Shown: positions 34,821-46,088, counted from the stretch's first letter. The stretch: 64,000 bases of DNA from Albugo candida (GCA_040437565.1 JBDOQK010000014.1:124001-188000), one strand, 5' to 3'. The notes: generated by a model not told the origin, from the letters alone. A program made the numbers and translations.

Positions 34821-35020
34821 GACTCATCAGCAATCATGCAATCACCCAAAACTGGGTGACTCACGTGGTTGCCACGTCAGCACAACTGAACGCTAGCACT
34901 CTGGGTTGTGTCGATATGTCGACTTGGACCATTGTTTTCGAGAGGAAAGAGTTGAAAAAGTTGTTTTCGAATTGTTTTGTACTAAATTGGCGGGCTACGT
35001 AGTAGCCGGCAAATCGAGAA

Positions 35021-35095
35021 GTCACGGTCAGGGGCTCATAATAGGATATGGAAGGTAGTTATAAGAACCAGATAAACAGTGTAATGAAATCCTTG
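35021..35095 (+). mobile_element. SINE family 1, 3' fragment
   Basis: Matches the last about 75 bp of the family 1 SINE (CAGGGGCTCAT...GTGTAATGAAAT). It joins the copia fragment to its right at the same junction as the copy at 52648-52873. Confidence 0.75.
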
Positions 35096-37775
35096 GAGAT
35101 TCATACGGATCTGCGTATGCGCATCAGCAATGTCTCTCTTCATCTGAAAAGCACGGGTTTAATTCCCCTTTTCTCATGTTAGGCAATACGTTTGGGCATG
35201 GTGGGTCTCTTCAGTTCCTGAGTGTGTGTGTCATAAGAGCACGGAGCTCAATAGTACCAGGCCTTAGATGACCAAAACGCTGATGATAGGAGATAGGACT
35301 CTCATTTGCACAGCTTGGCCAGATACAAGTGTAGCTTAAGCTCTCATCAAAATCTCGATAATGCGGCGATGCTCTTAGTTGAGAACAGCACAACACACAG
35401 CCATCATGTGATCCTTTTAACCAATTAAAACACTTCATATCCATTCACAAAAAGCATGCCCTACTCGATATCAACCCTGTAAACAACTTTGGTCTGCGAA
35501 GTGGCCGGCAGGCACCAAATTCCGTGCTTAATGAGGCGAATATTAAGTACAGACAGCTCAATATAAGTGTATACATCATCAACAAAAGTGTGCATGCACA
35601 CTGGACCACGTTTCGTAGCCTTCCATCTCGATGCCGATACACTTTGTTGCGTGCGAAATCTCAGATGAAGACAGCATTGACAACTGAAACCAGTGTCAAA
35701 AAATCACCCTTCACCATGAAGCGCATCGTCGCTCCCATTGTTAGGAAATTCCCACTTATTTCTCCCACCAGCTCCAGCACTTTCTACTCTAGACTCTTTT
35801 CATTTTGCTTTGTCTCGTCAATTACCAGCTATTTGACCAACTTGACTGCATGTATGGCATCTTCTCGTTTCGGTAACTTACTTCAATAGGTCACTATCAG
35901 CCCTTCTATATCACGATGAATCATCCTCTAGTCCTTGAAGAAACGAAACGAGTTGCTCAGTATCAGCCAGTTGTTCTGTGATAAACCTGTCGTACTCACC
36001 TATGACCAAGTCATTAGACTCGGGCTGTGCATCCTTTTTGATTTTCAGCAGTCAATTCTTGCCCGACATTACTACCACCTTCAATCTTACTGCATAGAGC
36101 AAGAGGTCGTCACAAGATCGACCTACTTACATTCTCTATGCAAACATCATGATCGGCTGTTTCTTGGAAAAGACAATGCGATACGAGTTTGCCATCTTGT
36201 TCATAAAAGTATAAGATTCGGTGTCATCCTCTATAAACTAAACGCGCCGAATGAAGTACCTTGAAGCTTTTCACTAGAGAATTATCTAAATCGTGACATC
36301 TTGTACTCTTCCGGCAAACGAAAATGAAACGTTCGTTTAATCAGTTCAGTCTTCACCAGCAAGAGATGTGTACATTGAACAAATCAAGCACTTAGTTCCT
36401 TGAAAACTACAGATCCATCATACGCTCTATCATGATCGTCTCATCGGTGTGATTGACAGAGCTTGGGTCCATTTCGCCCACTGCATGTACTTCCATCGAT
36501 CTAAAACTGACAATTATTTAGCTCCTGTTGGACATTCTGCAGCTCCTTGCCGCAACTCATGAATCTGATAGTGCGTGCGCTGGCGTTCATGTGCAAGCTG
36601 GTGCTGCTGATTTTTTCTGGCATTCGCTCTCTTCTCACGCAGGCAGACGAACCATGTACTCCACTGTCCTCTGAAGTCTGTCGACTGGTTGCGAGATCCG
36701 CTATAGCTTCTGGTCGTGGGGATCGCCTCATAAACCCAATCCACCACCCGTAAAACATGTCACACGGTGCCGCAACTTATCGATCAGTTTGCCACTACGT
36801 AGGACCTTGACGAACCCCTCAAATGAATCCAATGGTGAGGAATATTTGGCGAGATTCTCCACAATGTCGCCACCTGTAAACGACTCCACAGGACTTTCAC
36901 ATATCTCTCAGCCATTCCTGCTAAGTGATGTCCGCGTACATCGAACTTCACGTCCTCGCTCCACAGAAATCCGCTCGCACGTTTGGCGAATGAGATCTGG
37001 CGCACAAATCGTTGTCCCCACGATAGGAACCCTCTACCCAATCCCTGGTACAATTTATTTGCCGTCAAAAGAGTGGATTCTCAGCTTCTTTTGACGCGCG
37101 TCTGAAACCCGTGTGAACTGCGTACCAAGCGCCGGCCCCCGCTGTTGTTGCGGTGCCGGGTAGTATGCTGGCGGTTGAACGTAGTGTTGAGGCAGCTCGT
37201 GATGTGGAGCCGGTGCACTCTCGACGTTAGCCGCGTCTTGTCTATATCCGCGTTGCCTAGTTCCAAAGTAGGTAGCCGGTGGCACTTGTGAAAAGGCTTC
37301 CGGGGGTAGCGTTAAGTCCAACGTCTCCCTACTCCTGGCCCTGCTTTGCCTAATGATCGAGCCGAATACGCTTGCCTCTCGATCTTTTTTCTCCTTCTCG
37401 GGCTGTCGCTCTTGTGGTGCCTCCATACGATCCATGCTTAGCGTGAAACTTGTTAGAAGCTGAATTAATTTTTTTCCTGCATAACTTTTGGCTCTGGGTC
37501 ATCACCTGACTCCCTCTCAATTGCCCTCTTCACCAGTGACTCTTTTGTGATCCGTGTTGCCGTTTTCGTCAGCANNNNNNNNNNNNNNNNNNNNNNNNNN
37601 NNNNNNNNNNNNNNNNNNNNNNNNNNNNNNNNNNNNNNNNNNNNNNNNNNNNNNNNNNNNNNNNNNNNNNNNNNGGATTGGAAGTGCTAGCAGCTGAGAA
37701 CATGGCACCAGTAGTGGTTGACAGAGTGGTGGACGGATTAGTTTGGAGACCGGAGGTGTAACAGGAGAGACACAC
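35096..37775 (-). mobile_element. copia fragment (gag to pre-integrase)
   Basis: Reads from 37.8 kb leftwards. A gag frame rich in Pro/Gln (37435-37055) includes A-P-A-P-H-H-E-L-P-Q-H-Y. The conserved copia gag block L-G-R-G-F-L-S-W-G-Q-R-F-V-R-Q-I-S-F-A follows (37035-36960), then the pre-integrase string S-Y-H-Q-R-F-G-H-L-R-P-G-T-I-E (about 35290-35250). No LTR, integrase or reverse transcriptase was found. A related fragment lies at 52874-54750. Many stops are present. Confidence 0.65.
37575..37674. other. 100 N gap in copia gag region
   Basis: No overlap of the flanks is visible. Confidence 0.9.
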
Positions 37776-39210
37776 TCCTTAATTTACTTAATTGACGGTA
37801 CCAAAGTAGGAGGTATATTTGTAGTTTCTATTTTTCGGGATGTGTCCGTAGCAAAACTGGGTGCGTCCGCAGCAACTCCCTTAAAAAAATATTCAACAGT
37901 CTGCTAACCTATCCTTCTTTTCTACCTGAGTACTGGCGGTCGAAACCGTTTCTCGCTCTTGCAACTGAACCTTGAATCTTACACCAAGTGCAATTATAGT
38001 CAAGTTTGAAGGATAATAGTGTAATGTCACGAAAAAGGTCGAGTGGTAACTAATCATACATGAGTTATAAACCGATGTCAAGTCTCAAAAGGGTCCCAAA
38101 ATGTCTCGATTGGATAGAATTGGATCTAAATCAGGATGATGATAATCATCCGTGAAGAACGTTCAAACAGGAGATTAAACATGAGGTAGCTTGCAACATT
38201 CGAGGACATTGCAATTCGCAACAGCCGAAATCATTAAATTCGTACATCCTGAAGTAGAAAATACAATATGAGTTATTTCATTACAACTGTATCATACAAA
38301 AATCCGTTATCGGTGACTACTATGCATATTCCAAGGAGAACTGGTTCTAAGTGATATTCACGAACTCCAAGCATATTTTTGAAGAGAATCGTAATTCAGT
38401 ACTCACCTATTCTGTAATCAGCTCTCAGCCTCCATTAATTAATAGACTTTTGGCCTCTGATTGGTTAAAATAAGTATGACAGAATAAAAGAAGTAAAATT
38501 ACGGGAATCGTTATTCAGCCCCAAATCTTCATAAAGTAATGGCAACTGTAGCCTCTGGTTGGTCGGAATTGATGCGATGAAATAACTAGAAAANNNNNNN
38601 NNNNNNNNNNNNNNNNNNNNNNNNNNNNNNNNNNNNNNNNNNNNNNNNNNNNNNNNNNNNNNNNNNNNNNNNNNNNNNNNNNNNNNNNNNNNNCCTATTC
38701 CTTTTGCGAAGAATCAGACTATTTCAGAGGAAAAATTGCCCAGATTATGAATCGGGCGATCGCCTATTTTCCATATGGTAAAATGAAACGTACGTGTTTT
38801 ATATCCAATTATTTCCTGGCCGAAAAAGAAGATTGCTAGCGCCTGGCTTCCATTTAAGTTTGCAAATGCGGGCAACATACCTAAGTAACAAGCGGGTTCC
38901 AAGAGCTAAATTCCTGCTCATCTTTGTGCTTTAGAAAACTGTCGTCGATTTGAATTCGTTTAAGCTAGTGTTATACCAATGTGGCAACCGATTTCAAATG
39001 CAACAGCTGCATATCCATTTAGTCACACCAAGTACATTGTTCAATCAATTCCTAACTGATCATTCACGCCATACGCCATCTTAATACATCGCAAACGATA
39101 CCTCCATTTTTAGATTGGACTTTGCTTGCGAGTGCCTGTTAAGCTAGACTTATATTGCTTCCTTTTTCAATATAATATCAAAGGCTGAAAACAGGACGAG
39201 TGGGCTTCAT
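37776..39210. other. No gene seen; contains gap 38594-38693
   Basis: AT-rich intergenic DNA between the copia fragment and the secreted-protein gene. Short frames occur on both strands, but none has a recognisable domain or start context. A 100 N gap lies at 38594-38693. Confidence 0.5.
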
Positions 39211-40194
39211 TTACTGTTTGATCTTTGTTCTTGTGTATGGCACTCCAATTTTTGTCTTGTGTGACAATGAGATGTTCACTAACTTCCTCCGCAGTAAGCA
39301 TGTTTGTATGCAAAAAGGATATAAAAGCTTTTGACTGGCAAGNNNNNNNNNNNNNNNNNNNNNNNNNNNNNNNNNNNNNNNNNNNNNNNNNNNNNNNNNN
39401 NNNNNNNNNNNNNNNNNNNNNNNNNNNNNNNNNNNNNNNNNNGTCTTTCCTGAATTTTCTTGTACCACAGATGTCGATTCTGTAGACTTTGAGCCTAATG
39501 ACGCATTAATTTCCTCCTTGTCGACAGAATCACCACTCGATTGACCCTGCAACTTCTTTGGATTGCTCATATTGTTCCCGTTTTTCTTAGTATGGTTCGT
39601 CTTGGCACTGCCTTTTTCAGCTACATACTCGCTTTTTCTTTTATTCATATGGCTCTTCTTATAGTCGTTTGCAGAGGTTGTATTGGAAATCCCCATGCTT
39701 ATCAGACCTCCGTCTTTAGCGGATTTCAACTCAGTGGTATCGGCATCCACTCTCGGACTCGAGTCGGACACAGAAATTGGATTTACATCATCAACAGCTT
39801 CATTTTTTAGCAGATTATTTGCTCTTTGTAATAATTTTGAGAATTCGTATCGATAAAAGTGATCAAAATCCTTTTCCGTATCCTTTAAGGCCTCCGATTT
39901 GTGTATTTCTCGATAAAGCGGATATACCGCTCTTGCTTGTTTCTCCAGATCGGTTCTTTTGACATCATTATCGTACACCAACATCCTAAATGCATGGACT
40001 GGCGGACGGGTAAGGTGGACATTTTCCGGGTCCGAGTTGCGATCTTGGTCATAGTGATCGTTGAGTAACTTCACCAAAAAGTTGATTATCTTGGGTGGAT
40101 ACGATTCGTCTCTGTGTATGTGATTCACTGTATCATTGCAGCAGACATAAAGGAAAAATATTGTGCACCAAAAGCAAGACACTTTGCAATTCAT
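39211..40194 (-). CDS. Putative secreted protein, Lys/Ser-rich (unrecognised)
   Basis: An open frame of about 250 codons from ATG at 40194 to the gap at 39343-39442, continuing in frame for 43 codons beyond it. Whether both parts truly join is unknown. The first about 22 residues (M-N-C-K-V-S-C-F-W-C-T-I-F-F-L-Y-V-C-C) form a hydrophobic signal-peptide-like segment. Residues about 30-130 are compact and charged (P-P-K-I-I-N-F-L-V-K-L-L-N-D-H-Y, F-D-H-F-Y-R-Y-E-F-S-K-L-L). The remainder is low-complexity, Ser/Lys/Asn-rich. No RXLR, LFLAK or CHXC motif is visible. It is transcribed away from the HAD hydrolase gene. It is one of the few long unbroken frames, so it is likely a real host gene; a role as secreted effector is only a guess. 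Confidence 0.6.
   Translation of the reverse strand: MNCKVSCFWCTIFFLYVCCNDTVNHIHRDESYPPKIINFLVKLLNDHYDQDRNSDPENVHLTRPPVHAFRMLVYDNDVKRTDLEKQARAVYPLYREIHKSEALKDTEKDFDHFYRYEFSKLLQRANNLLKNEAVDDVNPISVSDSSPRVDADTTELKSAKDGGLISMGISNTTSANDYKKSHMNKRKSEYVAEKGSAKTNHTKKNGNNMSNPKKLQGQSSGDSVDKEEINASLGSKSTESTSVVQENSGKXXXXXXXXXXXXXXXXXXXXXXXXXXXXXXXXXXLASQKLLYPFCIQTCLLRRKLVNISLSHKTKIGVPYTRTKIKQ
39343..39442. other. 100 N gap inside secreted-protein gene
   Basis: No flank overlap is visible. The reading frame happens to stay open across the N run. Confidence 0.9.
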
Positions 40195-40397
40195 TTTGCG
40201 GCCTAGCCCAATACCGCTCGAAATTTTTATTGTGGTTCTATTTCACTTTTCTTAAGTGGAATCTAAATTTTCAGCCGTGACCATCGTAACGGCCGAGCTA
40301 ATTAATGTCAGCGTTTCACAAAGCTGACACAGCATTGCCGATACTTGAATCTTGATCGTATCGGTTACAAATCTTTTGAACGAATAGCGACGATCGT

Positions 40398-40497
40398 NNN
40401 NNNNNNNNNNNNNNNNNNNNNNNNNNNNNNNNNNNNNNNNNNNNNNNNNNNNNNNNNNNNNNNNNNNNNNNNNNNNNNNNNNNNNNNNNNNNNNNNN
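40398..40497. other. 100 N gap at 5' side of HAD hydrolase gene
   Basis: The start and the first HAD motif of the downstream gene are missing or lie beyond this gap. Confidence 0.9.
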
Positions 40498-41775
40498 ATC
40501 CAAATCAAGTGATTCTATCTCATACACCTATGCGTCAATTGGCCGATAAGTACAAAGGTAACTTATTCTTTGTCTCGCAATTTGATTATCTTCAAACTTT
40601 AAGAGCGGATATCAATATTGTAGACTCTCGTGTTCTCGTCCTCGTGTCCAACGATGTGCATAAAGTGGTAGTCCATTTCGATCACATGTATCTACTCGCT
40701 TCATGTTTAAAAAATGAGTTAGGCTACACATTACGGCTTTGAAAAAACCACAAGTGTCGAAGAGGTGGTGCAACAAAATCCAACACAATACCCGTTCCGA
40801 AAGTATGACCACAGGTGCGGCCATTTCTCTGTGAGAGGTTATCTTTAATGGTGACCTTGTGTAGAGAGCCTCCTGATGCCAATGAACCAATAGCTGCAGC
40901 AATGATCATGCATGATCNNNNNNNNNNNNNNNNNNNNNNNNNNNNNNNNNNNNNNNNNNNNNNNNNNNNNNNNNNNNNNNNNNNNNNNNNNNNNNNNNNN
41001 NNNNNNNNNNNNNNNNNCAAAATCCAACACAATACCCGTTCCGAAAGTATGACCACAGGTGCGGCCATTTCTCTGTGAGAGGTTATCTTTAATGGTGACC
41101 TTGTGTAGAGAGCCTCCTGATGCCAATGAACCAATAGCTGCAGCAATGATCATGCATGATCCAACCGATTGGGCTTTAGAATTGCAAGTCCTGGTAGATG
41201 TATTGATCGGAGGGAATCCACCTGGAGTCGGATGTCCATATGACTCGCAGACGCCATTGTATGTCAGCAACCGTGATTTTACGTTTGCTGGTGCATATCC
41301 CGCTCCTCGCTTCGCCCAAGGTCTCTTCAGTAATGTCGCATACACCGTACTGATGTTCAATTTTTAGGCTCTTTTACGGACTGCCTGAAACTTCTGTACG
41401 AAAAAATGACAAGGAAAAGGCTTCAACTTACGAGCTTTGGCAAGCCTTTTCCAATACAGTACAGGTAAGCATGCGGACAGTATCTTTTGGCGGATATTTC
41501 ACGAGTCTTGTACCAGATACGCCGAAATGCTTTTAAACCATTTCTCGCGACAACCGCTGGCAAAGATATATGGAATAGGTGACAATCCCGATTCCGATAT
41601 CCAAGGAGCCAATCTTGCACAGAAATGGAGCTCCATTTTATCAAGAACTGGAGTTTACGATGGGAAGACTTGTCTGGAACATAAACCTGACTTTCTATGC
41701 GACACTATTGAGCACGCAATGAGATGGATCTATAAAAAAAAAGGATTGCCGGAACCAGAGCTCCTCCAGCAGTGA
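40498..41775 (+). CDS. HDHD5/CECR5-like HAD-superfamily hydrolase, 5'-partial, intron-containing
   Basis: Splicing five GT...AG introns (40558-40623, 40668-40722, 40815-40864 or its artefact copy 41059-41108, 41321-41367, 41465-41516; 47-66 bp) gives one continuous protein. It begins V-I-L-S-H-T-P-M-R-Q-L-A-D-K-Y and passes through V-L-V-L-V-S-N-D-V-H, G-G-N-P-P-G-V-G-C and P-R-F-A-Q-G-S-F. After F-G-K-P it reaches the HAD motif IV-like I-Y-G-I-G-D-N-P-D-S-D-I-Q-G-A-N, with the acidic metal ligands, and ends at TGA 41773-41775. The order matches CECR5/HDHD5 proteins (HAD subfamily IIA), thought to be mitochondrial phosphatase-like enzymes of unknown substrate. The N-terminal D-x-D-G catalytic motif is not in the sequence and must lie in the gap. 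The gap at 40918-41017 is an overlap artefact inside the fourth exon. No inactivating change is seen in the exons. Confidence 0.85.
40918..41161. other. 100 N gap with overlapping flanks
   Basis: N fills 40918-41017. Positions 41018-41161 repeat 40774-40917 (144 bp). Removing one copy and the N run restores a continuous exon of the HAD hydrolase gene. Confidence 0.9.
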
Positions 41776-41799
41776 AGACATCGTTTTAGGAATTGGATG

Positions 41800-42895
41800 C
41801 AAAAGTACTTCGCTGGAACAAGCGAAGAAAGTATGGATACTAGACAGCGGATCCAGCAGGCACCTTGTAACGGATGTAAACATGTTACAGCATCGTAAGG
41901 AATGCACCGAATCATGCATACTTTCAAATGGGAAGAAATGAAGTGAGGTGGACAGGATCGGCGAAGATTATCGCAACAGTCAACGGTTTACCGAGGAATG
42001 TTCTTTTGAACGATGTGCAACATTCGGAACACCTCCCTTGGAATGTTGTCTCGTATGGAAAGTTGGAGGCAAAAGGATGCAAAATTGGCGTATCGAGAAG
42101 ATGGATCGAGAGTAGTACGACGTACTGCTGATGGTGCGATCGTGTTGGAAGTAAATATGGTCAAAAAGGTTCTCCTTATCGAAACAGAAGGTCGGGAACG
42201 CGTATCCAGTGTTATGGATATATTCGCTTCAATTGAGTCCGTGGATGACGCAAACAAGCAGACGGGAAGTCTTCTACACTTCCATCAACGATTTAATCAT
42301 CTGAACTACGATACTATTGAGCGTATAGCAAAGCTTCCGGAATCAGGGATCGAGATTGATGACCATCGGCGATTGAAATGCCTTACTTGCGCAGAAAGCA
42401 AGCAAACAAAGAACAGACAGTCTCGGAAAGATACCGGTANNNNNNNNNNNNNNNNNNNNNNNNNNNNNNNNNNNNNNNNNNNNNNNNNNNNNNNNNNNNN
42501 NNNNNNNNNNNNNNNNNNNNNNNNNNNNNNNNNNNNNNNAATTATTCAGCGAGTTAAAAGTCAAAGTGAAGGAGCCAATGATCTTGTGGATGGATAACCA
42601 GGCGGCTATCAGTCAATTTCTCAACGAAGCTACTTCAATCAAGGCAAAGCATATCGACGTCCGACTAAATTCGTCAGAGCTAACATGGTCAGAAAAATTA
42701 TCGCACCAAGGTACGTACATGCGTCGAAGATGATGGCCGACTTGCAGACGAAGGCGTTTCCGACGCAAAGATTTCTTCACCAAAGGGAGTTATGGCAGTT
42801 AAGGGATCGGACAATGCAAGTTGAAGATGACACAACTTCAAGTGCAACCAGAAAGGAAGGAGTTTTGAAAGAACTTAACAATACGTATTAGGTTT
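41800..42895 (+). mobile_element. copia relic abutting the HAD hydrolase gene
   Basis: Begins just after the hydrolase stop codon, inside protease sequence (W-I-L-D-S-G-S-S-R-H-L-V-T-D, 41835-41875). The pre-integrase segment with H-F-H-Q-R-F-N-H-L-N-Y-D-T-I-E and C-L-T-C-A-E-S-K-Q-T-K follows (42280-42420). After a 100 N gap it jumps to RNase H (M-D-N-Q-A-A-I-S-Q-F, K-A-K-H-I-D-V-R-L, 42585-42670). A purine tract GGAAGGAG near 42856-42863, as in the other copia elements, marks the start of a 3' LTR remnant. Integrase core and reverse transcriptase are missing, by deletion or in the gap. Confidence 0.75.
42440..42539. other. 100 N gap inside copia relic
   Basis: No flank overlap is visible. 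It separates pre-integrase from RNase H, so up to about 2.5 kb of element could be missing. Confidence 0.9.
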
Positions 42896-42899
42896 CTAG

Positions 42900-43518
42900 T
42901 CGCACTTGGAACTTAGTTTAAACGATTGGTTAGGATTTTAATTCTCTAAAAAAAAAAAACCTCAATTTTGGCAATTTTCCTGGAACACCGCATCTTCGCT
43001 CACCTGCCAACAGTATTCATATGCTCAAGCTTGACACAGCTTTCGCTTCTTTGTCGATTTAAGCCTCTTGCTTCTCCACCGTGTTTATCGGTCATAATTC
43101 CAGCTCGTTTTTTGCTAGGTTTGATATCGCTTAGCGATATTCTCCATCAATTGTTGGAAGAAGCCTCCCGTGCTTCAATCCCTCGAGAAGCAAAGGCTGT
43201 ACTCCTTGTCATATCGTGATTGGAATACGAGCGTTGATCGCTATTGCACCCTCTAGTATCTCGCGACCCCGACATTCCTCTATTGTAAGTTTGCGTGCAG
43301 GCAGCAACGCTGAGAATCTCAGTATGGATGCTCACGCAGTCTGAGTGCACATGAGACATTCGATAAACCTTTCTGAACTATCGTAACCACTTGACTCTTG
43401 TCTCAACAAAGTATTTAATTATATTCACCGTTACAAGCAGAGCCAATTGTTTTTTATTATGAGTTTTCATGCTCGAACGGATAGCCAGCAAGTCGACATT
43501 TGGTCATATGATAGATTA
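42900..43518. other. No gene seen
   Basis: Spacer downstream of the copia relic and of the transporter pseudogene. It includes an A-run at 42949-42959. No frame with a recognisable domain was found. Confidence 0.5.
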
Positions 43519-45065
43519 TTAATATCCGTTCCCACCTGCAATGATAAGACACGAAGTCGATGGAAAGATGCCCAAGATGTTTGCTACAATCGCCCACAAT
43601 AATCCAGTATTCAGGTACGAGAAAGTCAGTATGCTGCATAGTCGGCTAGAGCACCCAAATCGTTTGAGCTGCTGAGTCTCTTCCTTCTGCTTTGGTAAAA
43701 GTCTTAGAAATACCAACGACCAAAGCACTCATCTTGTATATCAGCAAACACGCTTTCGTTACGTCTATTCGAACTGCACGCGTATCTGTTTTAATGCGTT
43801 CATTTGACAAATTCCATGGTTTATTAATTAGTTTTGTCAGTAAAGCACCGAACGACGCTGATAAATTATTCACAATGATCATCAATCCAGAAATTGCTGC
43901 TTCATTTGGTGGTTCTGCTAGCTCCACAATGACAAAAGTAGATACGGTAAAGCTGATGCCTTGAGGCAAACTGAGAATAATAGGAATTCCGGGCCAAAAC
44001 CACTGATTTCTCACGATGTTCCATATTGTCAAAAAAGTTGGAATCATATCAAGTCCAATAGACGACAGCATTGAAATGATGATGATATATCGCCAATTAC
44101 ATTGGAGCCCGTATTTTGAAGTCATCGAGATGGCAAGTGCGAAAACTAAACTTCTTACGCCTTCAGAAACCTTTTCATTGATCGGATCCACTTTTGCATA
44201 AATTGACTGGATTGGAGCGGAAGCCGTGCACGTGATGCTTGAAAATAATTCCGAGTAAAACTGATGACAAATCACTTGATATCCGACTAGTCTTTGTATC
44301 AGCTTCCATAGACTGATTATGTAGGCCCGGAAAGGTGGAGCTACATGCTTCCCTTCTTGGATCAGAAAACACTTCAATGGGAGCACTGGGCACAACAAAA
44401 ATGTGACAATTGCATCAGTTTCGAAAACCCAATGGAAAAGTCGAATGTGCCGCCATAATCCTTGCTGTTTTCCAAACCCGACCAAAGCCATGCCGATAAT
44501 TCCAAAAATCGTCCGAATGATGTATACAAATGCTTAACTTTTTCAATGGCGTTCCTAAGGCTCTTGCTGTGCGATTTTGACCATGATACCATCCACAGAT
44601 ACGTCTGCGAGGAGATAACCAAAGGGACACTTTATCATTCATAAATTGCATTGGTTACCTTGAGCGAAAGGATTTCGATTGAAAGTACTGACAATTTTCG
44701 GTGTATAGTACTCCGGTCGAACTCTTCTTTACTCAGTCACACTATAGTATGGCTCTTCAGTTGGAATCGAGTTAATAATGATGAGTCTCAGTAGGCAATC
44801 GATCCATCTGATCAATATGTAAGGATCTGATCAAAATGTAAGGACGATGACGATAACCCAACAAATGGGAAGCAATCCGATAGCATTCCGTGAAACACTT
44901 TGAAAACCCACGGTAGCTATATAAATACTCAAGAGGCCAGTACGGTTGAGCCTTCAGCATTCAAATAATTTTGTGAGAATGGATAAATGGTCTCTATTAA
45001 GATGGTATTAATGAATCCAATAGCAGCGTATTGTATCAAGAATCGACACAATTTTCAATCGCGGA
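43519..45065 (-). pseudogene. Folate/biopterin (FBT/BT1-type) transporter pseudogene
   Basis: The minus strand carries a decayed major-facilitator-type transporter. The N-terminal part (45065-44860) reads L-I-Q-Y-A-A-I-G-F-I-N, Y-P-F-S-Q-N-Y-L-N and, after two stops, L-P-W-V-F-K-V-F-H-G-M-L-S-D-C-F-P. A frame change leads to G-Y-R-H-R-P-Y-I-L-I. The best part is a 281-codon frame (44491-43646) with H-W-V-F-E-T-D-A-I-V-T-F, M-I-P-T-F-L-T-I-W-N-I-V-R-N-Q-W-F-W and S-T-F-V-I-V-E-L-A-E-P. One more frameshift near 43715 leads to the C-terminal helix and S-T-S-C-L-I-I-A-G-G (43728-43519). Several helices between about 44860 and 44650 are missing or scrambled. The family imports folates and pterins across membranes and is expanded in oomycetes; this copy cannot make a transporter. 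Confidence 0.82.
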
Positions 45066-45870
45066 TATCACCATCGTAGATATGGTGCGAGGCTCCGCTT
45101 CACATTATGGCGTATCGATTCAATGAGATTAACCAATCCCACTAGAATTGCTTGGTGCAGGGCTTTTTGTTGGCTTCAAGAACAGGTGACTATGCACCAT
45201 CGAGTCATTTAGCAGATATATGATTGTGTTGCAGAGACGCTCTTGATTTCAGTGAAGAAATTGTCCAAAAGTACCGTGCTTCGCAAATTGGTGTGAGCCA
45301 GGCTAAGCTGAACCGTGCCATCCAACTAGGACTAGGATCCGAGTTGCACTTGCATCTTGACTTGCCTGTGTCGTACTCGTAGTAATGATCTACAGCTTCT
45401 GAATATTTACCAAATGATCCTAGCGTTGCGAGTTGATCGAGCACCTTTACAAGCCATATGAGTTTATCTTGGTCGTAACGCTGTCTTCGATAGTACCGAA
45501 CTTGCGCACTAAACGTGATGTAGATCACGGAAAGGGCTGCAATTGTCGCAGTTGCTGATCGCTGATCGCTGATCGCTGATTGCTGATCGAATAAACGACG
45601 ATTCCGATCGGTCTACACAAATCGTAGTGCCACCGCATGTAATGCAAGCCATAGATCTGATATAATTTGTTCGTTTTCTATCCATGCCGGCTGAAGTGTT
45701 GGCACAATTATATATGCAATATACGTCCAACGTGGTCGGGAGAAGAGAAACTGATACAACAAGGTAGTAACTCCCTCCATTATCGTGCCGCGTGATCGCA
45801 CTCTAGAAAGAGATGTTGGTCGGATTCCGCTGCGCCACGCGCAGGCTGCGTACACGATATAACGTCGGGC

Positions 45871-46088
45871 ACACTCTGCCGGAAGTCTTTAGTTTGATCC
45901 CCGGCAGTGTGGGCAGCGGTTTGAGACAACCAAAGCAATAAGCTTGAAAAATATCTGCCTCTCTAGGTTTGAAGTCAGACTTAAGTGATATTCACACGGT
46001 CAAGGGCTCATGATAGGATAAGGAAGGTAGTTATAGAGCCAGATAAACAGTGTAATGAAATCCTTGACAAAGTAAAATATATATATAT
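45871..46088 (+). mobile_element. SINE family 1 copy with perfect 14 bp target duplication
   Basis: Flanked by ATATAACGTCGGGC on both sides (45857-45870 and 46089-46102). The head is 5'-truncated inside the tRNA-like part, keeping GTTTGATCCCCGGCAG. The 3' end GACAAAGTAAA is followed by an (AT)n tail. LINE E shows the same locus unoccupied (20264-20277), which proves a real insertion. Confidence 0.9.

Larger units (their letters stand above)
28690..34830 (-). mobile_element. LINE relic C (longest copy)
   Basis: Reads from 34.8 kb leftwards. ORF1-like frames come first (34523-34170, 34151-33747, 33188-32949, 32906-32375), then endonuclease (32136-31257), reverse transcriptase (about 31250-29480), the post-RT segment with I-P-F-G-Q-T-L-T-H-S-M-V-I (29468-29256), and a 190-residue C-terminal frame (29262-28690). 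It has the best-preserved long frames of the LINE copies here and serves as reference for A, B, D and E. Frameshifts still separate all pieces. A near-palindrome lies at 34799-34820. Confidence 0.8.

Noticed and set aside
43147-43359. Small Ser/Thr-rich gene downstream of the transporter
   Set aside because: Short frame without homology or start context; likely chance.
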